Shown piece after piece: positions 1 to 8,652 of a stretch of 64,000 bases of DNA. Below the pieces are notes generated by a model. The model searched no databases and had not been told where the DNA came from. It was given only the letters and a program-made list of their open reading frames with translations. Every line of letters begins with the position of its first letter. Positions within the stretch are counted from its first letter, which is position 1. Position numbers and translations under genes: made by a program. Source of the DNA: Alphaproteobacteria bacterium (lineage in GTDB: Bacteria; Pseudomonadota; Alphaproteobacteria; Thalassobaculales; Thalassobaculaceae); the NCBI GenBank assembly GCA_024742275.1, contig JANSYS010000003.1, forward strand, positions 62,001 to 126,000, given 5' to 3'.

Positions 1-246
1 ACCCTGGCCCAGTGCCGTCAGGCCTTCGCAAACATCGGCATGCTGCTGGACGGCGCCGGCATGACCAGGGACGATGTCGCCCATCTCCGGATCTACCTGA
101 TCGACCGCGACGACATCCCGGCGCTGCGCGAGGCCCGCACCGAGTTCTTCGGCCCGGACAAGGTCATCCCCAGCACTCTGGTGCTGGTCTCCGGCCTGGT
201 GAAGCCGGAATGGCGGGTCGAACTGGAAATCGTCGCCGCGCGGTGA
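1..246 (+). CDS. RidA/YjgF-family protein, 5' end cut by the window
   Basis: The reading frame is open from base 1, so the N-terminus lies outside the window; 81 codons and a stop are visible. The end has the Rid-family C-terminal pattern (…PSTLVLVSGL…PEWRVELEIVAAR). In canonical RidA the segment after the conserved Pro carries the Arg (Arg105 in E. coli numbering) that binds the carboxylate of 2-aminoacrylate; here that stretch reads PSTLVLVSGL and has no Arg, so imine deaminase activity is doubtful and a Rid subfamily without that Arg is more likely. A paralogue follows 54 bases downstream on the same strand. Confidence 0.8.
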   Translation, partial: TLAQCRQAFANIGMLLDGAGMTRDDVAHLRIYLIDRDDIPALREARTEFFGPDKVIPSTLVLVSGLVKPEWRVELEIVAAR

Positions 247-300
247 AGCGCGCCCGGATTGGCGAGCACCCGCCCTCACCCATCAACCCAGAGGCTGCCC

Positions 301-696
301 ATGACTTTCGCCACCCACGATCCCGACACCGTGCCCGATCTCGGCATTCCGACCTTCACCCAGGGATTGATGCTCGAAGGGGTGAGGGACTGGTTCATTA
401 TGTCGGGTCAGATCGGGCTGAAGCCGGATGGGACGCTGGCCGGGCGCGATACCGAGACACAGATCCGCCAGGCGTTCGCCAATATCGCCAACCTGCTGGC
501 CGATGCCGGACTGAGCCTCGACGACCTGGTGTTCCTGCGCTTCTACCTGACAAAAGCGGCCGACATCCCGGCGATGCGGACGCTCCGCAACGAGTTCCTG
601 GGCACGCGGAAGGTCCCCAGCACGCTCCTGGTGATCAGCGCCTTGGCCAATCCGGACTGGACCGTCGAGATCGAGGCCGTCGCCGCCCGGCGCTGA
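301..696 (+). CDS. RidA/YjgF-family protein, second copy
   Basis: This 131-residue protein is a full-length Rid-fold protein and a clear paralogue of the truncated gene before it: both share the IRQAFANI-like helix, the DDLVFLRFYL strand and the VPSTLLVISAL…PDWTVEIEAVA ending. The ATG at 301 is chosen because AGAGG lies just upstream; an earlier TTG at 259 would add an unlikely Pro-rich tail. Like its neighbour it lacks the catalytic Arg of canonical RidA. The tandem arrangement suggests one transcript and possibly a hetero-oligomer, which is inference. The natural substrate cannot be read from the sequence. Confidence 0.85.
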   Translation: MTFATHDPDTVPDLGIPTFTQGLMLEGVRDWFIMSGQIGLKPDGTLAGRDTETQIRQAFANIANLLADAGLSLDDLVFLRFYLTKAADIPAMRTLRNEFLGTRKVPSTLLVISALANPDWTVEIEAVAARR

Positions 697-700
697 CGCC

Positions 701-1786
701 TCAGGTTTCGCCGAACAGGAAGGCGAGCAGCGCGAAGCGGCGGCCGGAGCGCATCGGCATGACCTCGTGCAGCAGCGAGCAGGAAAACACGATCGCAGCA
801 CCCGCCGGCGGCTTGTAGAGCGCCTCCGAGAACTCGGGAAAGCGGATCTCCGCGCCCTCGTACTCGTCGCTGTTCAGGTTGATCGTCACCGCGAATCGGC
901 GATGGGCCACCATCGGCTGGGTATTGTCGCGGTGGCCGTGCTTGGAGCCCTTCTGCGCGCCCTCGTAGCAGGCGATGCGATACCGCTCATGCCGGGTAAC
1001 GCGGTAGTTGAAGGCACGCTGGATTTCCGGAATCAGACGCGGCCCGATGCGCCCATCGATCACGTTGTTGGTCTCGGCGGAACAGACCCAGTGGTCGATC
1101 CGGTCGTCGCGGCCATAGTCGGGAATCCGCATCTTGCAGTCCGTCGTCCGGCCCTGGAGCTGGTTATGGCCCGGCTCGACGAATTCGTTGCCCTGCATGG
1201 CATAAATGTTGATCAGCCGTTTGCAGTCCGCGTCGTTGAACACGTCCGGCACGACCAGAACCGGCGGATGCATCACAGGGACCAGATCGGCCCGCCGGCG
1301 GTCGGCCAACGGCCGGATCGCGGCGAGCGCCGCCTCGGCCAGGTTCACTCCGGTCGAGCCCTCCTCCGAGCGCAGCCGTGCTGCCAAATGCTGGTTGGGG
1401 GCGACCACGAGGATGACAGGATTCCCGCCCGCGACCCTGCCGCCGAGCCCCGGCAGAGGAGTCGCCGCGAGACCGGCCATGCGCGAGGCGGCGCCGTCGG
1501 TATCCACCAGGACGGGGAACGGAAAGTCGCCGCCGGCATTGCCGGAGACGACGAGCCGAACCCGCACACCCAAGGCATCGAACGCGTCCCGCTCCGCGCT
1601 GAAGGCCTGAACCGCCGCCCGGCCCGCCTCCGCGCCCGGATCGCCGAGGAAGACGAGGACGTGGATGTTGCCGGACTCGGCGTCGGCATGGACGTCGAAG
1701 GGGTCGCCGTTGCGCCGTCTCAACGGCCATTTCGGAACGATATCGCCGACATCGAGGGACGGGAGCTGTCTCATCTGGGTCGTCAT
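701..1786 (-). CDS. 2OG-Fe(II) dioxygenase (prolyl-4-hydroxylase-like) with N-terminal thioredoxin-fold domain
   Basis: A 361-residue two-domain protein. Roughly residues 1-150 resemble a peroxiredoxin/thioredoxin-like fold (HVLVFLGDP, VRLVVSG, FPVLVDTDG) but without a CxxC pair. Residues 170-361 look like a double-stranded beta-helix 2-oxoglutarate dioxygenase: H285-x-D287 (HGHRD), distal H340 (LLHEV) and a nearby Arg (SGRR) would bind Fe(II) and 2-oxoglutarate. The ATG at 1786 starts the conserved part; the frame is open further upstream, but that stretch is low-complexity shadow sequence. It converges on the RidA genes and is divergent from thrS. The substrate is unknown; protein prolyl hydroxylation is one family precedent. 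Confidence 0.8.
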   Translation of the reverse strand: MTTQMRQLPSLDVGDIVPKWPLRRRNGDPFDVHADAESGNIHVLVFLGDPGAEAGRAAVQAFSAERDAFDALGVRVRLVVSGNAGGDFPFPVLVDTDGAASRMAGLAATPLPGLGGRVAGGNPVILVVAPNQHLAARLRSEEGSTGVNLAEAALAAIRPLADRRRADLVPVMHPPVLVVPDVFNDADCKRLINIYAMQGNEFVEPGHNQLQGRTTDCKMRIPDYGRDDRIDHWVCSAETNNVIDGRIGPRLIPEIQRAFNYRVTRHERYRIACYEGAQKGSKHGHRDNTQPMVAHRRFAVTINLNSDEYEGAEIRFPEFSEALYKPPAGAAIVFSCSLLHEVMPMRSGRRFALLAFLFGET

Positions 1787-2136
1787 CGCGGATCTCGGGC
1801 TATCGGTCGGGGCTGTCGTTGCAGGATGCCGACCGAGTGAACCCGTTCGCTCGCGACGACGCAAGAGTCGGGCGAGCGCGCACGGTCCCGGACCCGCACC
1901 GCCCCCCTGCCCCTTGCCTCGCGCCGTCGGGGCGCGTAAAACCCAGGCGACCGTAACGAAACCGGACGAACCCATGCGCCCGCAGGGTCTCACCATCACT
2001 CGGATGCAGACTATCAGGCCGTCTCGGACGGCCTGCGCTATCGTGCGCGCGTTCGAGGCGGCATAACGCCTGACGGGTGGCCAAGGGCCGGCCCGCTTCT
2101 CCCCGTTCCGCCCCGGTTTCGACAAAGAGACATCCC
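1787..2136 (+). promoter_or_regulatory. 350-base thrS leader: candidate promoter, short ORF and hairpin
   Basis: No conserved gene lies here. A candidate promoter is TTGCCT (1914-1919), a 17-base spacer and TAAAAC (1937-1942), which would give a leader of about 190 bases. Inside it is a strong hairpin (AGGCCGTC, loop TCG, GACGGCCT; 2016-2034) and a short ORF at 1974-2066, 30 codons plus stop, with Thr at 4 positions and Ile at 4 (LTITRMQTIRPSRT). A leader of this length before a tRNA synthetase gene is compatible with autoregulation, but no known riboswitch or T-box shape is recognisable. Confidence 0.35.
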
Positions 2137-4071
2137 ATGCCTGCCATTACGCTCCCCGACGGTTCCGTCCGCTCCTATGACGCACCGATCACGCCAGCCT
2201 CCGTCGCCGCCGATATCGGCCCGGGCCTCGCCAAGGCCGCGTTCATCGCCGAGGTCGACGGAAAGCCGGTCGATCTCGACCATGTGATCGAGACGGACGC
2301 CGCTCTCGCGCTGATCACCCGGAAGGACGACAAAGCGCTCGCGCATATCCGCCATGACTGCGCCCACGTTCTGGCCGAGGCGGTGCTGGAGCTGTATCCG
2401 GAAACCCAGGTCACGATCGGACCCTCGATCGAGAACGGGTTCTACTACGACTTCTATCGCGAACAGCCTTTCACACCGGACGATCTGGAGAAGATCGAGC
2501 GGCGGATGCACGAGATCGTCGATCGCGACGAGAAGATCGTGCGCGAGGAATGGACGCGGGACGAGGCGGTCCTGCACTACAAGAAGATGCACGAGCCGTT
2601 CAAAGTCGAGCTGGTGGAGGTTATCCCCGAGGGGGAGACGATCAGTTTCTACCGTCAGGGCGATTTTCTCGATCTCTGCCGCGGCCCGCACGGCCCATCG
2701 ACCAAGGGTGTCGGACACGCCTTCAAGCTGATGCGGGTGGCCGGCGCCTACTGGCGCGGCGACGCCAAGCGCGAACAGCTTCAGCGCATCTACGGAACGG
2801 CCTTCGCCGATGAGAAGGCGCTCCAGGCCCATCTGACGATGCTGGAAGAGGCGGAGAAGCGCGATCACCGGCGTCTGGGACGCGAGCTCGACCTGTTCCA
2901 TATCCAGGAGGAGGCCGTCGGATCGGTGTTCTGGCACCCGAAGGGCTGGACGCTGTACCGAGAGATCGAGATGTACATCCGGCGCCGTCTCGACGCGGCC
3001 GGCTATCAGGAGATCAAGACGCCCCAGCTGATCGACCGGGCGCTCTGGGAGGCCTCGGGCCACTGGGACAAGTTCCGCGAGAACATGTTCACGGCCAATG
3101 CCGAGGACGACCGGGTGCTCGCGCTCAAGCCGATGAACTGCCCGGGCCACGTGCAGATCTACAAGCAGGGCCTGAAGTCCTACCGCGACCTGCCGCTGCG
3201 CCTCGCCGAATTCGGCTCCTGCCACCGCAACGAGCCGTCGGGTGCCCTGCACGGCATCATGCGGGTGCGCGCCTTCACCCAGGACGACGCCCATATCTTC
3301 TGCACGGAAGACCAGATCACCGACGAGAGCATCCGATTCTGCGACCTGCTCAAGTCGATCTATGCCGATTTCGGCTTCCAGGACATCCGCATCAAGTTTT
3401 CCGACCGTCCCGAGGTCCGGGCCGGCGAGGACGCGGTCTGGGATCGTGCCGAAGGCGCGCTGCGCGAAGCCTGCGACGCCGCGGGGCTCGAGACCACGTT
3501 GAATCCGGGCGAAGGCGCGTTCTACGGCCCGAAGCTGGAATTCGTGTTGCGCGACGCCATCGGCCGCGACTGGCAGTGCGGCACGCTGCAGGTCGATTTC
3601 GTTCTCCCCGAGCGTCTCGACGCGACGTATGTGGCGGAAAGCGGAGAACGCAAACGGCCGGTCATGCTGCACCGGGCGATCTTCGGTTCCATGGAACGCT
3701 GGATCGGCATTCTGATCGAGCAGTTCTCCGGCCGCTTCCCGATGTGGCTCTGTCCTGTTCAGGTGGTGGTCGCGACGATCACCGAGGCGGCGGACGACTA
3801 CGCCCGCGAGGTCGCGGCAGCCTGCAAGGCCGCCGGACTCCGGGTGGCGCTGGATTTGCGGAACGAAAAGATTAACTACAAGGTCCGCGAACATTCCGAG
3901 GCAAAGGTACCGGCATTGCTTGTCGTCGGTGCTCGTGAAGCCGAAGGAAAGCAAGTGGCGGTCCGTCGTCTTGGCGGCAAGGCTCAGGAAATCCTTGCTC
4001 TCGACGACGCCGTTCATAGACTACAGGATGAAGCGGCGGCTCCGGACCGTGTTTCCAGCCGCGCCGCTTAA
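2137..4071 (+). CDS. thrS: threonyl-tRNA synthetase
   Basis: Class II synthetase charging tRNA-Thr in the cytoplasm; 644 residues, the usual full length. In order: N-terminal TGS domain (about 1-65), editing domain with H73-x3-H77 (HDCAH) for hydrolysing Ser-tRNA-Thr, the catalytic core with MNCPGH (zinc ligand Cys), the motif 2 region ([22 protein letters not shown] split across the loop), motif 3 near the [14 protein letters not shown] segment, and the anticodon-binding domain at the end. ATG 2137 is chosen because the conserved TGS domain starts there; an upstream in-frame start would add a non-conserved tail. infC follows after 20 bases, the classic thrS-infC pairing. Confidence 0.97.
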   Translation: MPAITLPDGSVRSYDAPITPASVAADIGPGLAKAAFIAEVDGKPVDLDHVIETDAALALITRKDDKALAHIRHDCAHVLAEAVLELYPETQVTIGPSIENGFYYDFYREQPFTPDDLEKIERRMHEIVDRDEKIVREEWTRDEAVLHYKKMHEPFKVELVEVIPEGETISFYRQGDFLDLCRGPHGPSTKGVGHAFKLMRVAGAYWRGDAKREQLQRIYGTAFADEKALQAHLTMLEEAEKRDHRRLGRELDLFHIQEEAVGSVFWHPKGWTLYREIEMYIRRRLDAAGYQEIKTPQLIDRALWEASGHWDKFRENMFTANAEDDRVLALKPMNCPGHVQIYKQGLKSYRDLPLRLAEFGSCHRNEPSGALHGIMRVRAFTQDDAHIFCTEDQITDESIRFCDLLKSIYADFGFQDIRIKFSDRPEVRAGEDAVWDRAEGALREACDAAGLETTLNPGEGAFYGPKLEFVLRDAIGRDWQCGTLQVDFVLPERLDATYVAESGERKRPVMLHRAIFGSMERWIGILIEQFSGRFPMWLCPVQVVVATITEAADDYAREVAAACKAAGLRVALDLRNEKINYKVREHSEAKVPALLVVGAREAEGKQVAVRRLGGKAQEILALDDAVHRLQDEAAAPDRVSSRAA

Positions 4072-4091
4072 CGAAAAACAGGAGGTAACCT

Positions 4092-4631
4092 ATCGCCAGA
4101 CCACCGTTTAATACGACCCCGCCGCAAAAGGACGGCCCCCGGGTCAACCGCGACATTCGTGTCCCCAAGGTCCGCTGCGTCGGTCCCGACGGGGACATGC
4201 TCGGCGTGATGAGCGTCGACGAGGCGATGTCGCATGCCGAGGAATTCGGCCTGGATCTCGTCGAGGTCTCGCCGAACGCCGATCCGCCTGTCTGCAAGAT
4301 TCTGGATTACGGCAAGTTCAAGTACGAGGCCCAGAAAAAGAAGAACGAAGCCAAGAAGAAGCAAAAGGTCATCGAGGTCAAAGAGATCAAGATGCGCCCG
4401 AACATCGACGAACACGATTACCAGACGAAGATGCGCAGCGTGAACCGCTTCCTCGGCGACGGGGACAAGGTCAAGCTGACCATGCGCTTCCGGGGTCGTG
4501 AAATGGCGCACCAGGAACTCGGTCTGAACGTGCTGAAGCGCGTGCAGGAGGAGATCGCCGAGGTGGCCAAGGTCGAGGCGCATCCGAAGCTGGAAGGTCG
4601 TCAGATGATCATGGTGGTGGCGCCGCGCTGA
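4092..4631 (+). CDS. infC: translation initiation factor IF-3, AUC start codon
   Basis: IF-3 binds the 30S subunit, prevents subunit joining and proofreads the start codon. The full-length product of 179 residues reads (M)[11 protein letters not shown]…[17 protein letters not shown], the normal N-terminus of alphaproteobacterial IF-3, but the codon in the start position is ATC at 4092. An excellent Shine-Dalgarno, AGGAGGT (4080-4086), sits 5 bases before it, and no ATG, GTG or TTG start gives a complete N-domain; the first ATG (4197) would remove about 35 residues. infC genes using AUU/AUC are known to be autoregulated by IF-3 discriminating against the codon. The central linker is very Lys-rich ([14 protein letters not shown]). 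Confidence 0.93.
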   Translation: MARPPFNTTPPQKDGPRVNRDIRVPKVRCVGPDGDMLGVMSVDEAMSHAEEFGLDLVEVSPNADPPVCKILDYGKFKYEAQKKKNEAKKKQKVIEVKEIKMRPNIDEHDYQTKMRSVNRFLGDGDKVKLTMRFRGREMAHQELGLNVLKRVQEEIAEVAKVEAHPKLEGRQMIMVVAPR

Positions 4632-4679
4632 GCGGCACGCCAACCGCCCTTGGGCCGCCGCCCAACTCCCGACAGTGGC

Positions 4680-4709
4680 GGCGGATCGGCGTTCAGCCAC
4701 CGATCCGCC
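4680..4709 (+). terminator. hairpin after infC, weak intrinsic terminator
   Basis: Perfect 10-base arms GGCGGATCGG and CCGATCCGCC enclose a 10-base loop, followed on the plus strand by a pyrimidine-rich stretch (CCAATTTCCTTCT) with only a short T run. It lies between convergent infC and qorB. The poor U tract makes termination strength uncertain. Confidence 0.5.
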
Positions 4710-4736
4710 CCAATTTCCTTCTGACAGATCCGACGG

Positions 4737-5582
4737 TCACGCGAGTCCGGCAGCGACGCTCGCCGCCATCGTCGTTGTCGGCCTGCCGATCAGCCGACCG
4801 AGGGTGCCGCTGTCGTCGAACAGCGCCCCTTCCGAAGCCCGCGCGTCGGCGTCCGCGATCATGGCGGCGAACCCGGAGGGCAGACCGAAGGATTCCAGAA
4901 TCCCGGCGTAGGCCTCCGGCGGCAGGTCGTTGTAGGGGATCTGTTTGCCCGTCAAGCGGCTGACCTCTGCCGCCATGTCGGCCAACGCATAGGCCGTATC
5001 TCCCCCCAATTCATACGTCCGGTTTCCATGTCCTGCGCCGATCGCCGTTACGGCGATCGCCTCGGCGTAGTCGGCCCGGGCGGCGGTGGACAAGCGCCCG
5101 GTTCCCGCACTCCCTATCATCTGGCCGGCTGCCAACGCCGGACCCAGGTTGCCGGTATAGTTCTCGGTGTACCAACCGTTGCGCAGAATTGTGTAGTCCA
5201 GGCCGGACGACTTGATGTCCGCCTCCGTCACCTTGTGATCCGCGGCGAGCAGAAGCGGCGAAGCGTCACCCTTGAGAATGCTCGTATAGATCAAACGGCC
5301 GACGCCGGCGGCCTTGGCGGCGGCGATGACGTTGCGGTGCTGTCCTGCGCGATCGTTGAAGTCGCTCGACGAAATCAGGACCAGCGTCTCGACCCCGCGA
5401 ACGGCCGAGACCAACGTATCCGTCTTCGTGTAGTCCGCCATCCGCGTCTCGACGCCGAGATCGGCCGCCTTGGCCGGATCACGCGCGAGGGCGATGACGT
5501 TGTTGTCCGCACCCCGGGCGACGAGCGCGGCGGTGGCGAGCCGACCGAGTTGGCCCGTGGCGGCGGTGATGGCGATGGTCAT
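4737..5582 (-). CDS. qorB: NmrA-type SDR, NAD(P)H:quinone oxidoreductase QorB
   Basis: A 281-residue atypical short-chain dehydrogenase. The N-terminal TAATGQLG (6-13) is the NAD(P)-binding glycine motif. Long stretches follow E. coli QorB (YtfG) as I know it: LVLISSS, QHRNVIAAAKAAGV, YTILRNGWYTENY, ARADYAEA and the ending LIGRPTTTMAASV. The family reduces quinones with NADPH and is thought to act in stress defence. It is divergent from an HxlR regulator across a 105-base gap containing a perfect palindrome, the same arrangement as E. coli ytfG/ytfH, so control by that neighbour is very likely. Confidence 0.9.
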   Translation of the reverse strand: MTIAITAATGQLGRLATAALVARGADNNVIALARDPAKAADLGVETRMADYTKTDTLVSAVRGVETLVLISSSDFNDRAGQHRNVIAAAKAAGVGRLIYTSILKGDASPLLLAADHKVTEADIKSSGLDYTILRNGWYTENYTGNLGPALAAGQMIGSAGTGRLSTAARADYAEAIAVTAIGAGHGNRTYELGGDTAYALADMAAEVSRLTGKQIPYNDLPPEAYAGILESFGLPSGFAAMIADADARASEGALFDDSGTLGRLIGRPTTTMAASVAAGLA

Positions 5583-5628
5583 GTCAGACTCCAGTGCTCA
5601 TGAGGCGATCCGGCGCACATAGCCTCTA

Positions 5629-5643
5629 TACTTTCGAAAAGTA
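5629..5643. promoter_or_regulatory. palindromic operator between qorB and the HxlR gene
   Basis: TACTTT-CGA-AAAGTA is a perfect inverted repeat with a 3-base spacer. An imperfect second palindrome, GTAAGTACCTAC, adjoins it at 5641-5652. TACTT/AAGTA half-sites are typical of HxlR/YodB-type regulators. The AT-rich gap (5625-5675) stands out against the GC-rich surroundings and probably also carries both promoters. Confidence 0.65.
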
Positions 5644-5687
5644 AGTACCTACATTTTTGTTAGTTTTAGATACGTGGATCGAGGTGC

Positions 5688-6083
5688 ATGATGCCGGACA
5701 CGATGGCCGCGGCCTGCATGGCGCCCGACGTGATGAGCGCGAACTGTCCCTCGCGCCATGTCCTGAAACATGTGACCAGCCGTTGGGGCGTGCTCGTACT
5801 GATCGCGCTGCGCGGCGAGACGTTGCGATACAGCGCGCTACGCCGCCGGATCGATGGCGTAAGCGAGCGCATGCTGGCCCTGACGCTTCAGAACCTGGAG
5901 GCTGATGGGTTCGTTCTCCGTCGCGCCCTCGACGCGGTGCCGCCCCATGTCGAGTACAGTCTCACCGAGACCGGCGACGCGGTTTCCTCGAAGGTGGCGG
6001 ACCTGGCCTGTTGGATCGAAGACAATCTTCACCTGATTCCAAGCGTTCAGGGATCCGACCGGGGCATCGGCGCCTCAGACTGA
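5688..6083 (+). CDS. HxlR-family transcriptional regulator (YtfH-like)
   Basis: Winged-helix regulator of 131 residues with the HxlR signature: CPSRHVLKHVTSRWGVLVLIAL near the N-terminus, then LRYSALRRRIDGVSERMLALTL as the recognition region and VEYSLTETG for the wing. Cys20 in the N-CP segment corresponds to the redox-sensing Cys of family members such as YodB and QorR, so quinone or electrophile sensing is plausible. Two adjacent ATGs occur (5688 and 5691); GAGG at 5681-5684 is better spaced for 5691. It is divergent from qorB, and both are likely repressed through the shared palindrome. Confidence 0.88.
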   Translation: MMPDTMAAACMAPDVMSANCPSRHVLKHVTSRWGVLVLIALRGETLRYSALRRRIDGVSERMLALTLQNLEADGFVLRRALDAVPPHVEYSLTETGDAVSSKVADLACWIEDNLHLIPSVQGSDRGIGASD

Positions 6084-6155
6084 CACTTCAAGTATTTTGA
6101 GCAATTGAGAGAGCTTCCGCAGGCGGATCCACGCCGGGTCCGGACATGACGGACG

Positions 6156-6629
6156 CTATCTACCCAAATCGCCGATACCGCCCAGCGGTTTGATCAAATC
6201 GGCGCTGTCCCCATCGACGGGACGGTATCCGGCATCGAGGTAGAACCGGCGAGCGGTGCGCGTAGTCTCCAGGGTAATCCGGGTGGCCCCGGCCTGGAAC
6301 GCGACCAGCTCGAGCTGGTCGAGCAGCGCCCGGCTCACGCCGGAAAACCGGGCGGACGGCTCCACGTACAGCAGGAGAAGGCGTCCGTCGCGGCGGATGG
6401 CGCCAGCCCCTTCGATCGCCTCGCGTCCGGCCACGCTCCAGAGCTGCTCGCGATCCGCGATCCACCGCCCGACCTGCTGCGGCGATTTGTTGGCCAACCA
6501 GTCCGCGATCTGGAGCATGTCGCCGCCATGGTCCTCGCCGCACAGCTCCACGATCGACCGGCGGATCACCCGCGATACGGCGCGGGCCTCTTTGGCCTTG
6601 GGCGGCCGAATCCAGAGCGATGTCGCCAC
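6156..6629 (-). CDS. GNAT-family N-acetyltransferase
   Basis: A 157-residue single-domain acetyltransferase. After IRPPKAKEARAVSRVIRRSI the acetyl-CoA region is visible as LLLLYVEPSARFSGVSRALLDQLE, and the C-terminal strand as ATRITLETTRTARRFYLDAGY. A GTG start at 6629 is used, with GGAGG just upstream; no ATG is in reach. It follows the exporter gene by only 8 bases and is probably co-transcribed with it. The acceptor substrate is unknown; being next to a drug exporter hints at small-molecule modification, which is inference. Confidence 0.85.
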   Translation of the reverse strand: MATSLWIRPPKAKEARAVSRVIRRSIVELCGEDHGGDMLQIADWLANKSPQQVGRWIADREQLWSVAGREAIEGAGAIRRDGRLLLLYVEPSARFSGVSRALLDQLELVAFQAGATRITLETTRTARRFYLDAGYRPVDGDSADLIKPLGGIGDLGR

Positions 6630-6637
6630 CCCGCCTC

Positions 6638-7837
6638 CTAAGCCCGGTTTCGCACCGGCCAGACCAGAACGAGAAAGAAGGCCAGCATGAGGAAACCGGA
6701 AACCGCCACACCGGTCGCCAACGGCCGGGCCGAGCCGTCGAACGCGTGGCCGATCGCGAGCCCGACGACCGACGCGACCCCCATCTGGAAGAACCCGACC
6801 AGGGCGGATGCCGACCCGGCCATCTGCGGGAACGGACCGATCGCGCCGGCCTGGCTGTTCGGGAAGACGAACCCGACCCCGACCATGGCCAACATCTGCG
6901 GCAGGACGATGGTGAGCACAGTGACCTGATCGGTCCAGGCGAAGAAAGCCATGACGCCGCCGCCAAGCGCTCCGAGCGCGCCGCCGATGAGGATCAGACG
7001 CTCACCGCCGACCCGGCGCCCGAAGCGACCCGAGATGAACGAGCCGGTCATGTATCCGACGACGATGGTCGCGAAACTGTAGCCGTAGAGATCCGGTGAC
7101 AGTCCCACGACCTCTATCAGCACGAAGGAGGAGCCGGAAATGAAGCTGAAGATCACGCAGTAGCAGGCTGCGATCGTGGCCAGGTAACCGACATAGGCCC
7201 GGTGCGACAGCAGGGTTGCATAGTTCCGAAAGACCCCGGCCGGCGAGGTGGCATACGGGTTCCGGTGGGCGTTGGTCTCGTCCAGCAGGAAATAGGTGCC
7301 GACGAGCGCGACCAGCGAGAACAGGCTCAGCACCACGAAGACCGCTTGCCAGCCGAACATCACCTGCAGCCAGCCGCCGACGATCGGTCCCGCCGCCGGC
7401 GCCAGCGCCATGGCGGTTCCCATGTAGGACAGCACCTGGGCGGCTCGATCGGGTCCGTAGACGTCTCGCACCACGGCGCGGCCCAGAACCGGGCCGGCAC
7501 AGCAGCCCATGGCCTGGAACACACGGGCGACCACCAGCGCCTCGATGGTCGGTGCGAAGACGCAGGCGACCGAAGCGACGACGTAGAGGACCACGGCTCC
7601 CAAAAGCACCGGCCGCCGCCCGAATCGGTCGGACAGCGGCCCATAGATCAGCATTGAGAGCGCGAAAGCGACCATGAAGGCGCTGAGCGTGAGCTGAACC
7701 GTCGGCACGTCGGTCTGGAAATCCGTCACGAGCGACGGCAGCGACGGCAGGTACATGTCCGTCGACAGTGGACCGAACGCGACGAGCGCGGTCAGGAGAA
7801 CGGCGACCGTTATGCTGTCGGACCGGGGACGGGGCAT
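6638..7837 (-). CDS. Bcr/CflA-family MFS drug exporter
   Basis: An inner-membrane 12-TM proton antiporter of 399 residues. Diagnostic segments: TDMYLPSLPSL at the end of TM1, the motif A loop GPLSDRFGRRPVLL between TM2 and TM3, RVFQAMGCCAGPVLGRAVVRD (motif of the Bcr/CflA drug:H+ antiporter-1 group) and APAAGPIVGGWL. Family members export bicyclomycin, chloramphenicol or other compounds; the substrate here is unknown. A second member lies 0.8 kb upstream on the same strand, separated by the metallopeptidase gene. Confidence 0.9.
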   Translation of the reverse strand: MPRPRSDSITVAVLLTALVAFGPLSTDMYLPSLPSLVTDFQTDVPTVQLTLSAFMVAFALSMLIYGPLSDRFGRRPVLLGAVVLYVVASVACVFAPTIEALVVARVFQAMGCCAGPVLGRAVVRDVYGPDRAAQVLSYMGTAMALAPAAGPIVGGWLQVMFGWQAVFVVLSLFSLVALVGTYFLLDETNAHRNPYATSPAGVFRNYATLLSHRAYVGYLATIAACYCVIFSFISGSSFVLIEVVGLSPDLYGYSFATIVVGYMTGSFISGRFGRRVGGERLILIGGALGALGGGVMAFFAWTDQVTVLTIVLPQMLAMVGVGFVFPNSQAGAIGPFPQMAGSASALVGFFQMGVASVVGLAIGHAFDGSARPLATGVAVSGFLMLAFFLVLVWPVRNRA

Positions 7838-7917
7838 GAAGACGACCTTAAGGCGAAAGCGGGGCCTTCCGACTTACGCCGCCCGCGCCATCGGGGCAAG
7901 TCGTCCGGTCGAACGTA

Positions 7918-8652
7918 TCACCCGTAGGCGTGGAGCCGGGAGCCGTGACGCTTGAGCCAGGCGCGGGGCCGCCGGTAGTCAGGCATCAACCGCTCGACCA
8001 GGGCCCAGAACCGCTCCGAATGGTTCATCTCGACCAGATGCGCCGCCTCATGGGCGACCACGTAGTCGAGAACGTCCTCCGGCGCCAGGATCAACCGCCA
8101 GGAAAACGACAGGTCGCCGCGCGAGGAGCAGCTTCCCCAACGGGTCGCCGTATCGCGCACCGTCACCCGGCCGATCCTTCGGTCCAGGGCGGAGGCGTGA
8201 AGTTTGGCCCGCGGCGCCACGATCCGCCGCGCCTCGCTCCTGAGGTAGTCGGTCACGCGTCGGCCAAGATGCTCGTCGGCGCCCGAGACGTGAAGCTCTA
8301 CGGACCCGTCCGGATCCTCGACGCGCCAGACGCCGCCACGCTGATCGGGACGGTGGCGGATCACATGGTCTCGCCCGAGAATGGGCACCACGGCACCGTG
8401 AACGAAAGCGGTCCGCGCGGGAAGGTGGGCGAGCCGCGCCCGCAACCATCCGATATTGCGGGTCGCAAAGGACTCCGCGGCCTCGATCCTGGCGCCAGCC
8501 GGAAGAACCAATTCGGGGCCGCCCCGCGCAGGGTCCACCCGCAGGAGCATCCGCCGCGCCCGCCCGCTGCGACGGACCGGCACCGGGATCTCCGTCCCGT
8601 CGGTATCGGTCAGCATCAGGATGTCCTGATCGAGAGGAACGGTTCGCGTCAT
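7918..8652 (-). CDS. YgjP-like (DUF45/SprT-type) zinc metallopeptidase
   Basis: A 244-residue M48-related metal-dependent hydrolase. The C-terminal active site reads VAHEAAHLVEMNHSERFW, giving HExxH plus the third ligand His typical of the DUF45/YgjP family; TRWGSCSSRGDLSFSWRLILAP precedes it, also diagnostic. The start at 8652 overlaps the stop of the upstream MFS gene as ATGA, so translation is probably coupled. The physiological substrate is not known. An upstream ATG at 8742 would lie inside the MFS gene and is rejected. Confidence 0.9.
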   Translation of the reverse strand: MTRTVPLDQDILMLTDTDGTEIPVPVRRSGRARRMLLRVDPARGGPELVLPAGARIEAAESFATRNIGWLRARLAHLPARTAFVHGAVVPILGRDHVIRHRPDQRGGVWRVEDPDGSVELHVSGADEHLGRRVTDYLRSEARRIVAPRAKLHASALDRRIGRVTVRDTATRWGSCSSRGDLSFSWRLILAPEDVLDYVVAHEAAHLVEMNHSERFWALVERLMPDYRRPRAWLKRHGSRLHAYG

